Part shown: positions 1 through 9,439 of the stretch, piece after piece
How positions within the stretch are numbered: position 1 is the first letter of the stretch
Layout: every line of letters begins with the position of its first letter
Assembly (NCBI GenBank): GCA_016288005.1
Contig: JAEEXY010000003.1
Span: forward strand, 26,801-90,800
DNA length: 64,000 bases
Source: Lachnospiraceae bacterium
Lineage (GTDB): Bacteria > Bacillota > Clostridia > Lachnospirales > Lachnospiraceae
Direction: 5' to 3'
Notes under the pieces: model-generated
Database searches by the model: none
What the model was told of the DNA's origin: nothing
The model's input: the letters and a program-made list of their open reading frames with translations, nothing else
Made by a program: the position numbers and the translations under genes

Positions 1-1597
1 TCGAGATATTGTTGGCGCTCGCCGCGGAAGTCTGAGCCAGTTTCGCGATCTGTGTCGCAACGATAGCGAAGCCTCTGCCGGCCTCACCCGCTCTGGCCGC
101 CTCGATGCTGGCATTGAGCGAGAGGAGGTTGGTCTCTTCGGAAATGTCGCTGATCATGCCGACGATCTTGGTGATCTCCTCAGATGCGGTGCCAACCTTG
201 TTGATAGAATCAACAAGCTTTTCGTTCGCGGTGGAGATGCCGCCCATCGCGGCGCTGAGGCTCTCCATATCGGAACGTCCCTTCTTGGATATTCCGACGG
301 TCTCCTTCATGCTGTTGTGAGCCTTGTCCGAATTCTCTCTGGTATCGGAAACTACGCCCGCGAGGATGCCCGCATTCTGCGCGATATCGTTAACGGCTAC
401 GGCCAACTGGTCAACTGTCTCGTTCAGCTGCATCATGGCATCGGCCTGGGACTGCGAAGCCTCAAACATGGTCTTCGAAACTCTGTCTGAGTTATCGGAC
501 TCTTCTTTAAGTTTTTCTGACTCCTCGCTGATGCTGGTGAGCATGGTCTTCATGCTGGCAACGAACTCGGATACCTTGGCGCCCATGAGGCCGATCTCAT
601 CGTCGCTCGACGAATCAACTTCGATGGTAAAGTCGCCTTCGGACATCGCGGAAATATTGTTCGAAATATGTGTAAGAGGAGCGATAACTCTTCTGACTAC
701 GAGCAGGATAAGTATCGTAATAAGCGCGATCGCAACCGCTCCTACAACGAACAGCAGTATACCCATCTGGGATACCGACTTAAGGACTATGCTCTCGGGA
801 ATATATGAAACCAGAACCCAGTCAGTGCCCGATACCGACGCGAACGCAACCATGTTGCCGTCGATCTCCCTGCTGCCGAGATCGTCCGCCATGATCGCCT
901 CCGCGGCACCCGCAAGAAGCGCATCGCCGGCAGATGCCGAAAGATGCGTGCCGATGAGCTTAACATCTCTGTGGGCGAGGATCTTGTAATCGTTGGTATC
1001 AACAAGGAATGAGCTGGCGCCCTTCATCTTGACACCGGAGTTAACGATGATGCTGATCTTGTCAAGCGTAACATCGGCTCCGAGAACCTTGATGACATCG
1101 GTGCCGTCGTTTAAGATACCGGTGGCGCTGATAACGGTCTGTCCGTGATCGTTTGTATAAGCGGTACCGTAAGCCATGGTAATGCGGGAGATACCCTGCC
1201 TGAACCATGTGCTGCCCGTAACATTGCTCTCGGTCTTGTCCGACTGCGTCGCTTTATAGAACTCGCCGTTTGTCGTTCCCAGATAGAAACCGTTGGGCGA
1301 GTTGGAATTAAACCCGTAGAACGAATCAAGGAAAGGCACTATCTCTGACATATCGAGATGCTGAGACTCCATGGTGTGCTTTACCGTGCCGAAATACTCG
1401 AGGTTTTCGTTGAGCCACGATTCAATGTTGTCCGCCTGGTTGGAAATGGAGGATTCAATGGTCTCCTTTGCCATTTCCGTCATACGGTTCTTTGAAAGAG
1501 TCGCCGCTATCACAACGAGCGCAAGAACTGTGAGAACTACTACCGGAATGATGAAGGTGAGCAGTTTAGAACTGATCTTTCTGGTCTTTTTCTTCAT
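1..1597 (-). CDS. Methyl-accepting chemotaxis protein, 3' end outside window
   Basis: Reading from the ATG at 1597, 532 codons stay open to the window edge. A membrane anchor near residues 8-30 is followed by an extracytoplasmic sensor of Cache type (about 40-270), a second membrane segment near 277-302, a HAMP linker and the start of the signalling coiled coil. The last visible part is the hairpin tip with the [19 protein letters not shown] signature that contacts CheA and CheW. An AGGAG site lies 7 bases before the ATG, and a TATAAT-like -10 lies at 1663-1668. Chemoreceptors of this class bind small ligands outside the cell and control CheA. The ligand cannot be told. The adaptation and C-terminal part are cut off by the window. 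Confidence 0.95.
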   Translation of the reverse strand, partial: MKKKTRKISSKLLTFIIPVVVLTVLALVVIAATLSKNRMTEMAKETIESSISNQADNIESWLNENLEYFGTVKHTMESQHLDMSEIVPFLDSFYGFNSNSPNGFYLGTTNGEFYKATQSDKTESNVTGSTWFRQGISRITMAYGTAYTNDHGQTVISATGILNDGTDVIKVLGADVTLDKISIIVNSGVKMKGASSFLVDTNDYKILAHRDVKLIGTHLSASAGDALLAGAAEAIMADDLGSREIDGNMVAFASVSGTDWVLVSYIPESIVLKSVSQMGILLFVVGAVAIALITILILLVVRRVIAPLTHISNNISAMSEGDFTIEVDSSSDDEIGLMGAKVSEFVASMKTMLTSISEESEKLKEESDNSDRVSKTMFEASQSQADAMMQLNETVDQLAVAVNDIAQNAGILAGVVSDTRENSDKAHNSMKETVGISKKGRSDMESLSAAMGGISTANEKLVDSINKVGTASEEITKIVGMISDISEETNLLSLNASIEAARAGEAGRGFAIVATQIAKLAQTSAASANNIS

Positions 1598-1763
1598 GTC
1601 TTTATCTCCTATGAAAACTATTTAGAACCAAAAAATCAAAAGAACTATACATTTACTGTATTATTATACACACTATTTTGCCAAATGAACAGAGGAAAAT
1701 CGCGAATTTGAAAAGAAATTTTACAAAAAGTGACAACTCATGCAAATCAACACAAACAGCAAA

Positions 1764-1797
1764 TAAAAAAGAACCGATCCGTTAACCGGATCAGTTC
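1764..1797 (-). terminator. Intrinsic terminator overlapping a stop codon
   Basis: The arms GAACCGATCCG (1771-1781) and CGGATCAGTTC (1787-1797) pair with one mismatch, and on the minus strand the hairpin is followed by six T. The right arm contains the TGA stop of the 89-residue gene, so termination begins directly at the end of the coding region. Confidence 0.85.
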
Positions 1798-2060
1798 TCC
1801 TTTGTCCAATATGGCTTCTGGTCTTTGTGCGTATATCCTTCCAGCCTCTGTTTATATGTCTGCAGCGTCAGATTGTACTGCAGGTAGACATCTTCCTTGA
1901 TCTGCTTCGACTCACGCATCTCGTTCAGGAGCTGCTCGAACTCCCTCAGATCGGCCTGCGCGCTGTCCTTGTAGTTGTTGGCCATATTGTTCTCGAGGTT
2001 TTCGATGACGGTATCCAGCAGCTGCTCGTATTTGCTCTTAAACAGATCCCTTAAACCCAT
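1791..2060 (-). CDS. Small coiled-coil-like protein, unknown function
   Basis: An 89-residue acidic, mostly helical protein with no cysteines, no signal peptide and no membrane segment. It begins MGLRDLFKSKYEQ and is rich in Glu, Gln, Leu and Lys, which suggests a helical bundle or coiled coil. A GGGAG ribosome site lies 7-8 bases before the ATG. The gene follows the MazG-like gene by about 58 bases on the same strand and ends in a strong terminator, so it could be the last gene of the helicase/MazG unit. I do not recognise the family. The clean ribosome site, terminator and amino-acid composition support a real gene. Confidence 0.7.
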   Translation of the reverse strand: MGLRDLFKSKYEQLLDTVIENLENNMANNYKDSAQADLREFEQLLNEMRESKQIKEDVYLQYNLTLQTYKQRLEGYTHKDQKPYWTKEN

Positions 2061-2118
2061 GTTGTATCTCCCTTCCTGCCCGATAAGGGCATATATCGTT
2101 TCGCGGCGCCCCGGCCGC

Positions 2119-2439
2119 TTACAGCTCGTCGTACTTTGCCGCGCTGCCCTTTGCTTTCTCCACCGGGTATTTTCTCTCGTTCTGGTCCATCTTCATGTTC
2201 ACGATCTCATCCGCGTCCAGCCCGAGTTTATCCAGCAGGTCCTGCGCGTAAACTATCACGTCCGCCAGTTCCTCCTTCACATGCTGCAGATCATACTCCT
2301 CGTTGTTCCACTGGAAGCACTCCAGCAGTTCCGCCGCCTCGATCACAATGGACTTCGCCAGGTTCTCGGGCGAGTGGAACTGGTCCCAGTCGCGGTCGGT
2401 CGTAAATCTGCGTATTCTGTCAATCGTTTGCTGTTTCAT
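2119..2439 (-). CDS. MazG-like nucleotide pyrophosphohydrolase
   Basis: A 106-residue all-alpha NTP pyrophosphohydrolase of the MazG/RS21-C6 type. It carries the metal-binding pattern EAAELLE followed about 20 residues later by EELADVIVYA, and a Lys/Arg-rich end with KYPVEKAKG. Members hydrolyse (d)NTPs to monophosphate and pyrophosphate with magnesium and clear abnormal nucleotides; some act in stress or phage responses. The start lies inside the last 20 bases of the upstream nuclease-helicase gene, so translation is probably coupled. Length matches the single-domain family. The substrate is unknown. Confidence 0.9.
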   Translation of the reverse strand: MKQQTIDRIRRFTTDRDWDQFHSPENLAKSIVIEAAELLECFQWNNEEYDLQHVKEELADVIVYAQDLLDKLGLDADEIVNMKMDQNERKYPVEKAKGSAAKYDEL

Positions 2440-4312
2440 GTTTTACGCTCCTTAATCTCTCTTTCAGATACTGTGACATTCCGGGGTCCGTGCAGTAAAT
2501 GTAGCAGCCCTTCATGCCCCTGGTCAACAGCGTCCTATAGGTGTTCTTTATTATTTCGTCAGCCCGGCTTCCGGCCTCATCAGGAGACTCCCGGTACAGT
2601 TTTTTTATGCCCTTGAGCGACTGATCTGTCTTTGCGCGTTTGGTAAAATCGGTGATAACATGTCCGTTTTCGTATCTGATATCGTTGCCCATGATCACTC
2701 CGACATAGTCAAACTCCAGGCCCTGCGATGTATGTATGCATCCCGCCTCATTGATCGAGGTGTCGCTGACCGCGAAAGGTTCGCCGTTGCCCAGATTCCA
2801 GCTTATCTCGAAATCCCCGATCTTTATGTCATGATAATCGGTATTGTTCTGCTCACGTTTCAGCCACTCCCAGCAATATCCCGCAAGTATCCTTGCCCGA
2901 TTCGACAATTTGTTTTTCTCGACGACAAGTTCCCGCATTTCTCCCGGAGTGTCGCAAACACGTATATCGTAATCTATACCTTCGAGATCGTAATTCGCAG
3001 TTGAGCGAATATCCAGTACGTCATCCAGCCATGCGAGATATCCGTCGGAGCCGTTGCATCTGAACTGTGATCCCAGTTCAAGGTAATACAGTTCCGATCC
3101 CTCTTCCTCAGCCCATTTTTCTATCTCCCCGACGGAACCGATATCATCCATAGTAACTCTCTGGCTCTCGTCTATGAAAAATACGCTGCAATATGCTGCA
3201 TGAATGATCTCTTTGATCTGGTTTTCGCCCAGATTATGAAACATACCGGATTTTTCGTTCAGCCGGTGGGCTTCGTCACACAACAGCGTATGGGCTACAT
3301 TCCGGCCTACTTCTGTGTAATTGCCGGATCCCTTGAACATATTATCAACGCTGCTCTTTTTTATCAGGCCTTTGAGTTTTTTCAGATAAACCTGTCTGGG
3401 TGCGCTGTTTTTGGATACGTACTGCACCATCTGGTCTCTTTGAGTCAGCTCTGCGAGCAGGTTGACCGCTATTACGGTTTTCCCGGTTCCGGGACCGCCT
3501 TTTACAATGATCGTGCGCTTTTTATAATCCTTCTGGCATTGCAGTGACAGCCTTAATATCTCCTCGTACGCAACCTTTTGCTCGTCTATCATGACAAATT
3601 CGCGATTGCCCTTAAGCATTGAACCGATAGCGTTCTGGAGACTTTTTGACGGACGTATCCTGCCGTGATCGACCCTGTAGAGGATCTCCTTTTTATCACC
3701 TTTTTTAATGGACGCTTTTATAAAATCCCGCAGTTCAAAAAGCTGTCCCTTTGTAAATGCGGGCGCTTCATCGAGATAATCCTTATATCTCCCGGAATCC
3801 AGCGGATCGTTCGCGCCGCGGATATAATTATGCAGACAGGCACACGGTGTGATCCGGATATCGCCGTCCTGCACTTCCTGATTAAAATCCCTGATCAGCT
3901 GAGCATATGACCATGCCTGATACGAAGGATGGACTACCTTATGCGGTCCTCCGCCAACCACGGTTTCTACCAGCGCATCGGTTCCTTCCACTTCCTCAAG
4001 CGCGTCCCACTGTTTCAGCTCCACAATGACCATCCCGGGTTCATCCGCATTCCCATAGCCCGATATCATGAAATCCACACGTTTCGATGTCTGCGGGATA
4101 TTGAACTCGATCGCGACACCCGCATCGTCCGGGATATCATCATCGTTCATAACCTTGAACATGTAGTTGAGAGAATTCTCCCATGAGCGGAATTCCGCTT
4201 TCGGAGTGTGCCGCCCAAGCTTTGTCAGGATATTCATTTCTATCTCCATAGCTATCGAATCGTTCAAACAGCTTTTGAGAAAATCCGATTTTAGTCCGTC
4301 ATAAACTATCAT
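2420..4312 (-). CDS. PD-(D/E)XK nuclease-like domain fused to DUF2075/Schlafen-3-like helicase
   Basis: About 630 residues. The N-terminal 130 residues carry a nuclease-like pattern: an Asp in KRVDFMI near residue 80 and VELKQW near 97-102, which fits D-Xn-E-X-K. The C-terminal part is a DUF2075 helicase-type ATPase with Walker A GGPGTGKT near 272, a DEAH box near 346, and late motifs such as HTSQGLEFD and TRGMKG. An upstream ATG at 4366 exists, but the ATG at 4312 has the better GAAAGGATC ribosome site, so I place the start there. It overlaps the MazG-like gene by 20 bases. Related proteins are often uncharacterised accessory or defence-linked helicases. Nuclease activity is inference from the short motif. 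Confidence 0.85.
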   Translation of the reverse strand: MIVYDGLKSDFLKSCLNDSIAMEIEMNILTKLGRHTPKAEFRSWENSLNYMFKVMNDDDIPDDAGVAIEFNIPQTSKRVDFMISGYGNADEPGMVIVELKQWDALEEVEGTDALVETVVGGGPHKVVHPSYQAWSYAQLIRDFNQEVQDGDIRITPCACLHNYIRGANDPLDSGRYKDYLDEAPAFTKGQLFELRDFIKASIKKGDKKEILYRVDHGRIRPSKSLQNAIGSMLKGNREFVMIDEQKVAYEEILRLSLQCQKDYKKRTIIVKGGPGTGKTVIAVNLLAELTQRDQMVQYVSKNSAPRQVYLKKLKGLIKKSSVDNMFKGSGNYTEVGRNVAHTLLCDEAHRLNEKSGMFHNLGENQIKEIIHAAYCSVFFIDESQRVTMDDIGSVGEIEKWAEEEGSELYYLELGSQFRCNGSDGYLAWLDDVLDIRSTANYDLEGIDYDIRVCDTPGEMRELVVEKNKLSNRARILAGYCWEWLKREQNNTDYHDIKIGDFEISWNLGNGEPFAVSDTSINEAGCIHTSQGLEFDYVGVIMGNDIRYENGHVITDFTKRAKTDQSLKGIKKLYRESPDEAGSRADEIIKNTYRTLLTRGMKGCYIYCTDPGMSQYLKERLRSVKHETAND

Positions 4313-4412
4313 GAAACGCGATCCTTTCTCAGTCTGAATCCATGATATTATTTTATGCTTTTGCATAACATGTTTCCACTATTTTTTGAATTACGCGATG
4401 AGACGGATCTCA

Positions 4413-4442
4413 TTGACAAATAATCCGGGCAGATATTACGAT
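4413..4442 (+). promoter_or_regulatory. Sigma-A-like promoter for pcp and ABC exporter
   Basis: TTGACA at 4413-4418, an 18-base spacer and TACGAT at 4437-4442. This lies 36 bases before the GTG/ATG region of pcp, in the divergent gap with the helicase gene. The -35 is perfect; the -10 matches 4 of 6 positions. Confidence 0.55.
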
Positions 4443-4477
4443 AATTATATGATCTAGATTTTTATCCGGAGGCGACC

Positions 4478-5062
4478 ATGATCCTTATCACCGGCTTTGA
4501 GCCGTTCGGCAACGCAGTGCTTAACCCGTCCCGGGAGGCGGTAAAACTGCTGCCCGATACTATAAACGATGAAAAAATAGAAAAACTGCAGCTCCCCGTG
4601 GTATTCGGCGAAGCTGCGGAAATGATAATCAAGCAGATCGAGCGCGAGACTCCCTCGGCCCTCATAATGACCGGCGTTGCCGCGGGCAGGGATAAGATCA
4701 CGCCCGAAGTCAGCGCGATAAACCTTGCGGATGCGCGTATACCGGACAATGCGGGACAGTCACCGAAGTGGGAGCGCATCATCGAAGACGCGCCCGACGG
4801 GCTGTTCTCCACTCTCCCGGTCAGGCAGATGGTCGATGCCATGGAAGCCGCCGGTTTCAAGGCGGGACTCTCCTACTCGGCCGGCACTTATGTCTGCAAC
4901 GACACTTTTTTCAGGGTATGTTATCACATGAAGAATATCGCTCCCAACATCCCCTGCGGATTCATTCACGTCCCGAATCCCAAAGGCATGGACAAAGGCA
5001 CCGACATGACGGTCGAAGATTTCGCGAACGCTCTCGAAATCTGTATAAGGACAATCTTATAA
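4478..5062 (+). CDS. pcp: Pyroglutamyl-peptidase I
   Basis: A 194-residue cytoplasmic cysteine peptidase (family C15) that removes N-terminal pyroglutamate from peptides. The fold start ILITGFEPFG is present. The catalytic Glu is in PEVSAIN, followed by the family motif DARIPDN; the Cys is in GTYVCNDTFF; the His is in GFIHVPNP. Length is slightly below the usual 200-215. A GGAGG site lies 5-6 bases before the ATG. It is followed 7 bases later by the ABC exporter, so the two are probably cotranscribed. Confidence 0.93.
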   Translation: MILITGFEPFGNAVLNPSREAVKLLPDTINDEKIEKLQLPVVFGEAAEMIIKQIERETPSALIMTGVAAGRDKITPEVSAINLADARIPDNAGQSPKWERIIEDAPDGLFSTLPVRQMVDAMEAAGFKAGLSYSAGTYVCNDTFFRVCYHMKNIAPNIPCGFIHVPNPKGMDKGTDMTVEDFANALEICIRTIL

Positions 5063-5069
5063 AGGAGAA

Positions 5070-6821
5070 ATGCAAGGGAATATGAGCAGGAATTTCAAAA
5101 AGATGATATCTTACTACAGGCCGTATATGGGGATATTCTCGGCCGATATGTTCTTTGCCTTTTTGTCTGCCGCGATCGCGCTGACGCTGCCGCTCATTGT
5201 GCGATATGTAACCCGCGAACTGATCTACAAAGAAAGAGATGCGATACTGCATGAGATCGGCATCATCGCAGTGATCATGTTCGCGCTCCTCGCGATCGAT
5301 GCCTACTCGAAGTTCTTTATCGGCTATTACGGTCATGTTATGGGCACGAAGATCGAATACGACATGCGTGCCGACATTTTCGACCATATGCAGAAGCTGA
5401 GTTTTTCATTCTTTGACGACGCAAAGGTCGGACAGCTCATGAGCCGCATAACGAACGATCTTTTCGATATCACGGAGCTGCTGCATCACGGCCCCGAGAA
5501 TATCATCCTCTCCGTGCTCAAGATCACAGGTGCCCTGATCATCCTGCTGCAGATCAACGGCTGGCTTGTCCTGGCCGCATTTGCGATACTTCCCGTGCTG
5601 TTCGTCTTCGCGTTCATCCTTAACAGGAAGATGCGCAGGGCATCGAGGGAACGCAGGGCCAGGATAGCGGAGATAAACGCGCAGATAGAGGATAATCTTG
5701 CCGGCATAAGAGTCGTCAAATCATTTGCCAACGAAGATATTGAAAACGAGAAATTCAAAGAGGGCAACGACGGGTTCTACGATGCCAAAAAGAAGCATTA
5801 TTTCTATATGGGAATGTTCCAGGGCGGAGTCGGTACTTTTACCACTCTGATCCAGATAAATGTCATCCTTGCCGGCACGATACTGATCGCATATAAGCGT
5901 ATAGATATCAGCGATCTGATCACATTCCTCCTGTATATCGGAGTTTTTGTCGACCCGATCAGGACGCTGGTCGATTTTACGGAAACATTTCAGAACGGGT
6001 ACACCGGCTTCGAGCGCTTCCAGGAGATCATGGACATAGAGCCCGATATAGAGGATAAGCCCGACGCCGCGGAACTAACGGATGTTCGCGGAGATGTCGA
6101 GTTCAGGGATGTTTCGTTCGCATATCACGAAAACAATGAGAAAGTGCTGAAGGATGTATCGCTTACAGTTCCCGCAGGTGCGTATATCGCGCTGGTCGGT
6201 CCTTCCGGCGCAGGCAAGACGACTATCTGTTCGCTGATACCGCGATTCTATGATGTGACCGGCGGCTCTGTTCTGGTTGACGGAAAAGACGTACGTGACG
6301 TAACGCAGAAAAGCCTTCGCGATCATATAGGCATCGTTCAGCAGGATGTTTATCTCTTTGCCGGTACCATCCTAGACAATATCGCATACGGAAAACCGGG
6401 CGCGTCCAGAGAAGAGATCATAGCCGCAGCAAAAAATGCCAATGCCCATGACTTTATCATGTCATTCCCAGACGGATATGAGACGGATATAGGCCAGCGT
6501 GGGATAAAGCTCTCCGGAGGCCAGAAACAGAGGCTGTCCATTGCCCGCGTATTCTTAAAAAACCCTCCCATCCTGATCTTCGATGAGGCGACCAGCGCTC
6601 TGGACAATGAGAGCGAGAGGGTCGTACAGGAATCGCTCGAGAAACTTGCAAAGAACAGGACAACATTTGTTATCGCGCACCGGCTCACAACCATTCAGAA
6701 TGCGGAAAAGATACTTGTTCTGACCGAAAAAGGCATAGAGGAGCAGGGAACGCACGAAGAGCTGCTTCGCAAAGGCGGTATCTACGCCGGATTATACAAT
6801 ATCCGCCAGATGACGCCGTAA
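5070..6821 (+). CDS. ABC exporter, fused permease and ATPase
   Basis: A 583-residue half-transporter of the MsbA/MdlB type. Six membrane helices occupy roughly residues 20-310. The nucleotide-binding domain has Walker A GPSGAGKT, Q-loop region, signature LSGGQKQR, Walker B ILIFDEATSALD and the switch His in IAHRLTT. It should work as a homodimer pumping lipids, peptides or drugs out of the cell; the substrate cannot be told. The first ATG (5070) is only two bases after GGAG, and a second ATG at 5082 is possible. It follows pcp closely and converges with the isochorismatase gene. Confidence 0.93.
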   Translation: MQGNMSRNFKKMISYYRPYMGIFSADMFFAFLSAAIALTLPLIVRYVTRELIYKERDAILHEIGIIAVIMFALLAIDAYSKFFIGYYGHVMGTKIEYDMRADIFDHMQKLSFSFFDDAKVGQLMSRITNDLFDITELLHHGPENIILSVLKITGALIILLQINGWLVLAAFAILPVLFVFAFILNRKMRRASRERRARIAEINAQIEDNLAGIRVVKSFANEDIENEKFKEGNDGFYDAKKKHYFYMGMFQGGVGTFTTLIQINVILAGTILIAYKRIDISDLITFLLYIGVFVDPIRTLVDFTETFQNGYTGFERFQEIMDIEPDIEDKPDAAELTDVRGDVEFRDVSFAYHENNEKVLKDVSLTVPAGAYIALVGPSGAGKTTICSLIPRFYDVTGGSVLVDGKDVRDVTQKSLRDHIGIVQQDVYLFAGTILDNIAYGKPGASREEIIAAAKNANAHDFIMSFPDGYETDIGQRGIKLSGGQKQRLSIARVFLKNPPILIFDEATSALDNESERVVQESLEKLAKNRTTFVIAHRLTTIQNAEKILVLTEKGIEEQGTHEELLRKGGIYAGLYNIRQMTP

Positions 6822-6831
6822 ATGCGGCACG

Positions 6832-7371
6832 TCATCTGATATGTATATGGCAGCTCTTCATCGCTTCGAGCGCGGTCGCGTGTGACGCGGGTGTTACGCC
6901 TGCGCAGCCGGCCGCATCCACGTAAATGGGGACATTGGGCAGGGATGCCTTGGCCAGCAGCGCGTTCGAGATCACGCAGATATCAGTGCACACGCCTACC
7001 AGCTCGATCTCATCGATGCGGTGAGCGTTCTCGCGCAGGAAAGCCGCGAGCTGCTGCGAGCCGAAAGTATTCTTGTCGAAAATATAAGTGCGGGAAGGCA
7101 GCGCCGCGCCGTCCCTAACGGGATTGAGCTCATCGGTGATCTGCCATCCCTCAGTGCCGTATATGCAGTGCGGTACAGGGAGGTTCCTGCCCTCCTCAGT
7201 CTCCATATAGTCATCAAAATGCGTATCGCGCGTAAAGCAGATCAGCGTGTCTTCGCCTGCTGCCTCCAGTTTTTCTTTGATATGCGGGATCGTCCGTACC
7301 CCCTCCGGATTTGCCAGCGCGCCTGTCAGAAAGTCATTCTGCATATCCACAACTACCAGTACTTTAGCCAT
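6832..7371 (-). CDS. Isochorismatase-family cysteine hydrolase, nicotinamidase-like
   Basis: About 179 residues from the ATG at 7371, chosen because a GGAGG site lies 4-5 bases upstream; the longer frame to 7422 has none. The start VLVVVDMQNDFL holds the catalytic Asp, and LVGVCTDICVISNA holds the catalytic Cys with its cis-peptide region. The protein is close in size and layout to nicotinamidases, which release nicotinic acid for NAD salvage, but other hydrolases of this family look the same. It stands alone between a convergent ABC gene and a long AT-rich gap. Confidence 0.85.
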   Translation of the reverse strand: MAKVLVVVDMQNDFLTGALANPEGVRTIPHIKEKLEAAGEDTLICFTRDTHFDDYMETEEGRNLPVPHCIYGTEGWQITDELNPVRDGAALPSRTYIFDKNTFGSQQLAAFLRENAHRIDEIELVGVCTDICVISNALLAKASLPNVPIYVDAAGCAGVTPASHATALEAMKSCHIHIR

Positions 7372-7382
7372 ATTTCCTCCAT

Positions 7383-7411
7383 CTCCTGCTGCCGCCGCAG
7401 GAGTTTTTTTT
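7383..7411 (+). terminator. Hairpin with T8 tract in the leader of the isochorismatase gene
   Basis: CTCCTGC (7383-7389) and GCAGGAG (7397-7403) pair, followed on the plus strand by eight T. It faces the plus strand, although no plus-strand gene ends here; the nearest is the ABC exporter at 6821. On the minus strand the same stem lies just before the ribosome site of the isochorismatase gene and has no T tail. It may stop read-through antisense transcription. Confidence 0.55.
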
Positions 7412-7601
7412 GTCCTGCGCAAAACGGTTACAAATAAAATAATTATTGCATTTTGCGAATTATGGTTAACTTCTTAACATTTTTCAAAATTATAGTTAAG
7501 TAAACTTCAAAGGGAGTCGATATAGAAGGTGTAAACAAAAACAAAACGTGATTATTTCGAATGAATCTTTTTCATTTTTTTCATATCCCTCCCCCAAAAG
7601 G

Positions 7602-7630
7602 AAGACCGCTCCGACCGAGCGGTCTTCTTT
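7602..7630 (-). terminator. Terminator after the nitroreductase operon
   Basis: AAGACCGCT (7602-7610) and AGCGGTCTT (7618-7626) form a 9-bp stem with short T-rich flanks in both directions. It lies 16 bases beyond the stop of the nitroreductase gene. The AT-rich stretch 7430-7600 next to it has no gene; it contains two similar tracts (AATTATGGTTAACTT and AATTATAGTTAAGT near 7457-7505) of unknown meaning. Confidence 0.75.
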
Positions 7631-7645
7631 AATCTGCGGGAATCC

Positions 7646-8221
7646 CTACAGCAATATATCCTCCAGTTTGCGCTTCGGCACATAATGCACGTCATTCGCG
7701 TCGCGGTAATACTTTACGCTGCCGTCCTCGCCGGTATCCGTAAGCACCACTGTCTCATCGGGCTTTCCTATGGCAACGATCAGCTGCGGAACAAATCTTT
7801 CGGGCAGCGCCAGCGCTTCGGCCGCCTGCGTCTTTTCGTAATTGCCTATCATGCATCCGCCGAGTCCCTGCTCCACCGCTGCCAGGAGTATCGTCTGCGC
7901 GGCGATGCCGATATCGGTATTGGCATTTTCGGGGACTCTGGCGATATCCGTATCCACGCAGATCACGATATACGCGGTCGGGAATTTGCCTTTGTGAGGC
8001 AGCTCGATATCCTTGAGCATCTTGCCCCAGCGCGTGATGCCGTTGAGCTTTGCGACCTCCGCTTCCGAACAGACAAGTCTGTATTTTAACGGCTGGAGAT
8101 TGGCCGCCGAGCCTGCGACTCTCGCAGTGTCCACCAGGTCTTTCAGCTCATCCTCCGTGATCTTTCTGCTCTCGTCATATCCGCGATAGCTCCTGTTTTT
8201 GCGTACCAGATCCTTTATCAT
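7646..8221 (-). CDS. Nitroreductase-family FMN oxidoreductase
   Basis: A 191-residue protein of the nitroreductase fold, a homodimeric FMN enzyme using NAD(P)H. The N-terminal RKNRSYRGYDES pattern matches the FMN phosphate-binding start of the family, and the AVEQGLGGCMIGNY segment matches the conserved Gly-rich region. It begins 12 bases after the DUF362 gene stop. The natural substrate is unknown. Together with the DUF362 protein it suggests redox functions in this unit. Confidence 0.88.
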   Translation of the reverse strand: MIKDLVRKNRSYRGYDESRKITEDELKDLVDTARVAGSAANLQPLKYRLVCSEAEVAKLNGITRWGKMLKDIELPHKGKFPTAYIVICVDTDIARVPENANTDIGIAAQTILLAAVEQGLGGCMIGNYEKTQAAEALALPERFVPQLIVAIGKPDETVVLTDTGEDGSVKYYRDANDVHYVPKRKLEDILL

Positions 8222-8233
8222 ATATGCCTCCGC

Positions 8234-9358
8234 TTATCTCATCCTTACCAGTTCATATTCACGGGTCCCGACGCCTATCTTTTCCGCGTGCTCGAGAGTT
8301 TCCGCCCATGAAACGTTGGGATTGCTGTTATGCCATACATCTCCGAGATCACGGAAATGAGGTTTTGCCATGTTGTCGCCGAGCTGGCTGTTGCGTATGG
8401 GAGCCGCCTGCTGGCACAGATCAACACATGCCTGGTCGAGCGCTACCGGATCGAAGGATGCCAGCATACCGATGTCGGGAAGTATCGGAGCGTCGTTCTC
8501 TCCGTGGCAGTCGCAGTTGGGCGAAACATCGGTTATCAGGCTGATGTGGAAATGCGGCCTGCCGCTCACAACCGCCGCAGTGTACTCCGCCATCTTCCTG
8601 CCGAGCAGCTGGGGCGCGTTCTCATTGTCGTTCTCTATCGCGTCAAATGCGCAGGCACCTATGCAGCGTCCGCAGCCCTTGCATTTATCGGTATCTATGC
8701 GTGCTTTGTTATTCTCATAAACGATAGCGTCGGAGCCGCACTCCTTAGCGCATCTTCGGCAGCCCCTGCACTCATCGGTGATGACATGCGGATGCCCGCT
8801 GTTGTGCTGCTGCATCTTTCCCGCGCGGCTGCCGCAGCCCATGCCGATATTCTTGATAGCGCCGCCGAAACCGGCCTGCTCATGCCCCTTGAAATGGCTG
8901 AGCGAGATAAATATATCGGCATCCATCACGGCGCGTCCGATGTAAGCCTCCTTGCAGTACTCACCGTTCGGTACGGGCACGATTATGTCGTCCGTGCCTC
9001 TCAGTCCGTCCGCGATGATTATCTGACATCCGGTGGTCACGGTATTGAAACCGTTGATATTCGCGCAGTCCAGATGCTCGAGAGCGTGCTTTCTGCTGCC
9101 GGGATAGAGCGTATTGCAGTCGGTAAGGAAAGGCAGTCCGCCGTTCTCCTTAACTACATCGGCCACAGCCTTCGCGTAGTTGGGGCGTAAATATGCCAGA
9201 TTGCCCAGCTCACCGAAATGCATCTTTATCGCGACAAACTTGTTTTCCATGTCAATGCTGCCGATTCCCGCAGTCCTGATCAGTCTCTGAAGCTTTGCGG
9301 GCAGGCTGACGCCCAAAACCGTCCTGAAATCCGTAAAATATACTTTTGATCTTTCCAT
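8234..9358 (-). CDS. DUF362 protein with two 4Fe-4S ferredoxin motifs
   Basis: About 374 residues from the ATG at 9358, which has an AAAGGGG site 6 bases upstream; the longer frame to 9412 lacks one. An N-terminal DUF362 domain (about 1-185) is followed by two ferredoxin-type clusters, CRGCRRCAKEC near 195 and CKGCGRCIGAC near 220, and a second DUF362-like part. The family is cytoplasmic and widespread in anaerobes; its reaction is not settled. The two clusters suggest electron transfer. It sits upstream of a nitroreductase gene on the same strand. Confidence 0.9.
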   Translation of the reverse strand: MERSKVYFTDFRTVLGVSLPAKLQRLIRTAGIGSIDMENKFVAIKMHFGELGNLAYLRPNYAKAVADVVKENGGLPFLTDCNTLYPGSRKHALEHLDCANINGFNTVTTGCQIIIADGLRGTDDIIVPVPNGEYCKEAYIGRAVMDADIFISLSHFKGHEQAGFGGAIKNIGMGCGSRAGKMQQHNSGHPHVITDECRGCRRCAKECGSDAIVYENNKARIDTDKCKGCGRCIGACAFDAIENDNENAPQLLGRKMAEYTAAVVSGRPHFHISLITDVSPNCDCHGENDAPILPDIGMLASFDPVALDQACVDLCQQAAPIRNSQLGDNMAKPHFRDLGDVWHNSNPNVSWAETLEHAEKIGVGTREYELVRMR

Positions 9359-9439
9359 GCTGACCCCTTTCTTTTGCGTCGTTTTTGATCCTGTCACTCC
9401 CTCATGATACACTATAAGACCGTGATCTGAAAAGAGGGA

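Noticed and set aside
7457..7505. Two AATTATnGTTAA tracts as an operator
   Set aside because: They are AT-rich near-repeats in an AT-rich gap with no inverted symmetry strong enough to name a site.
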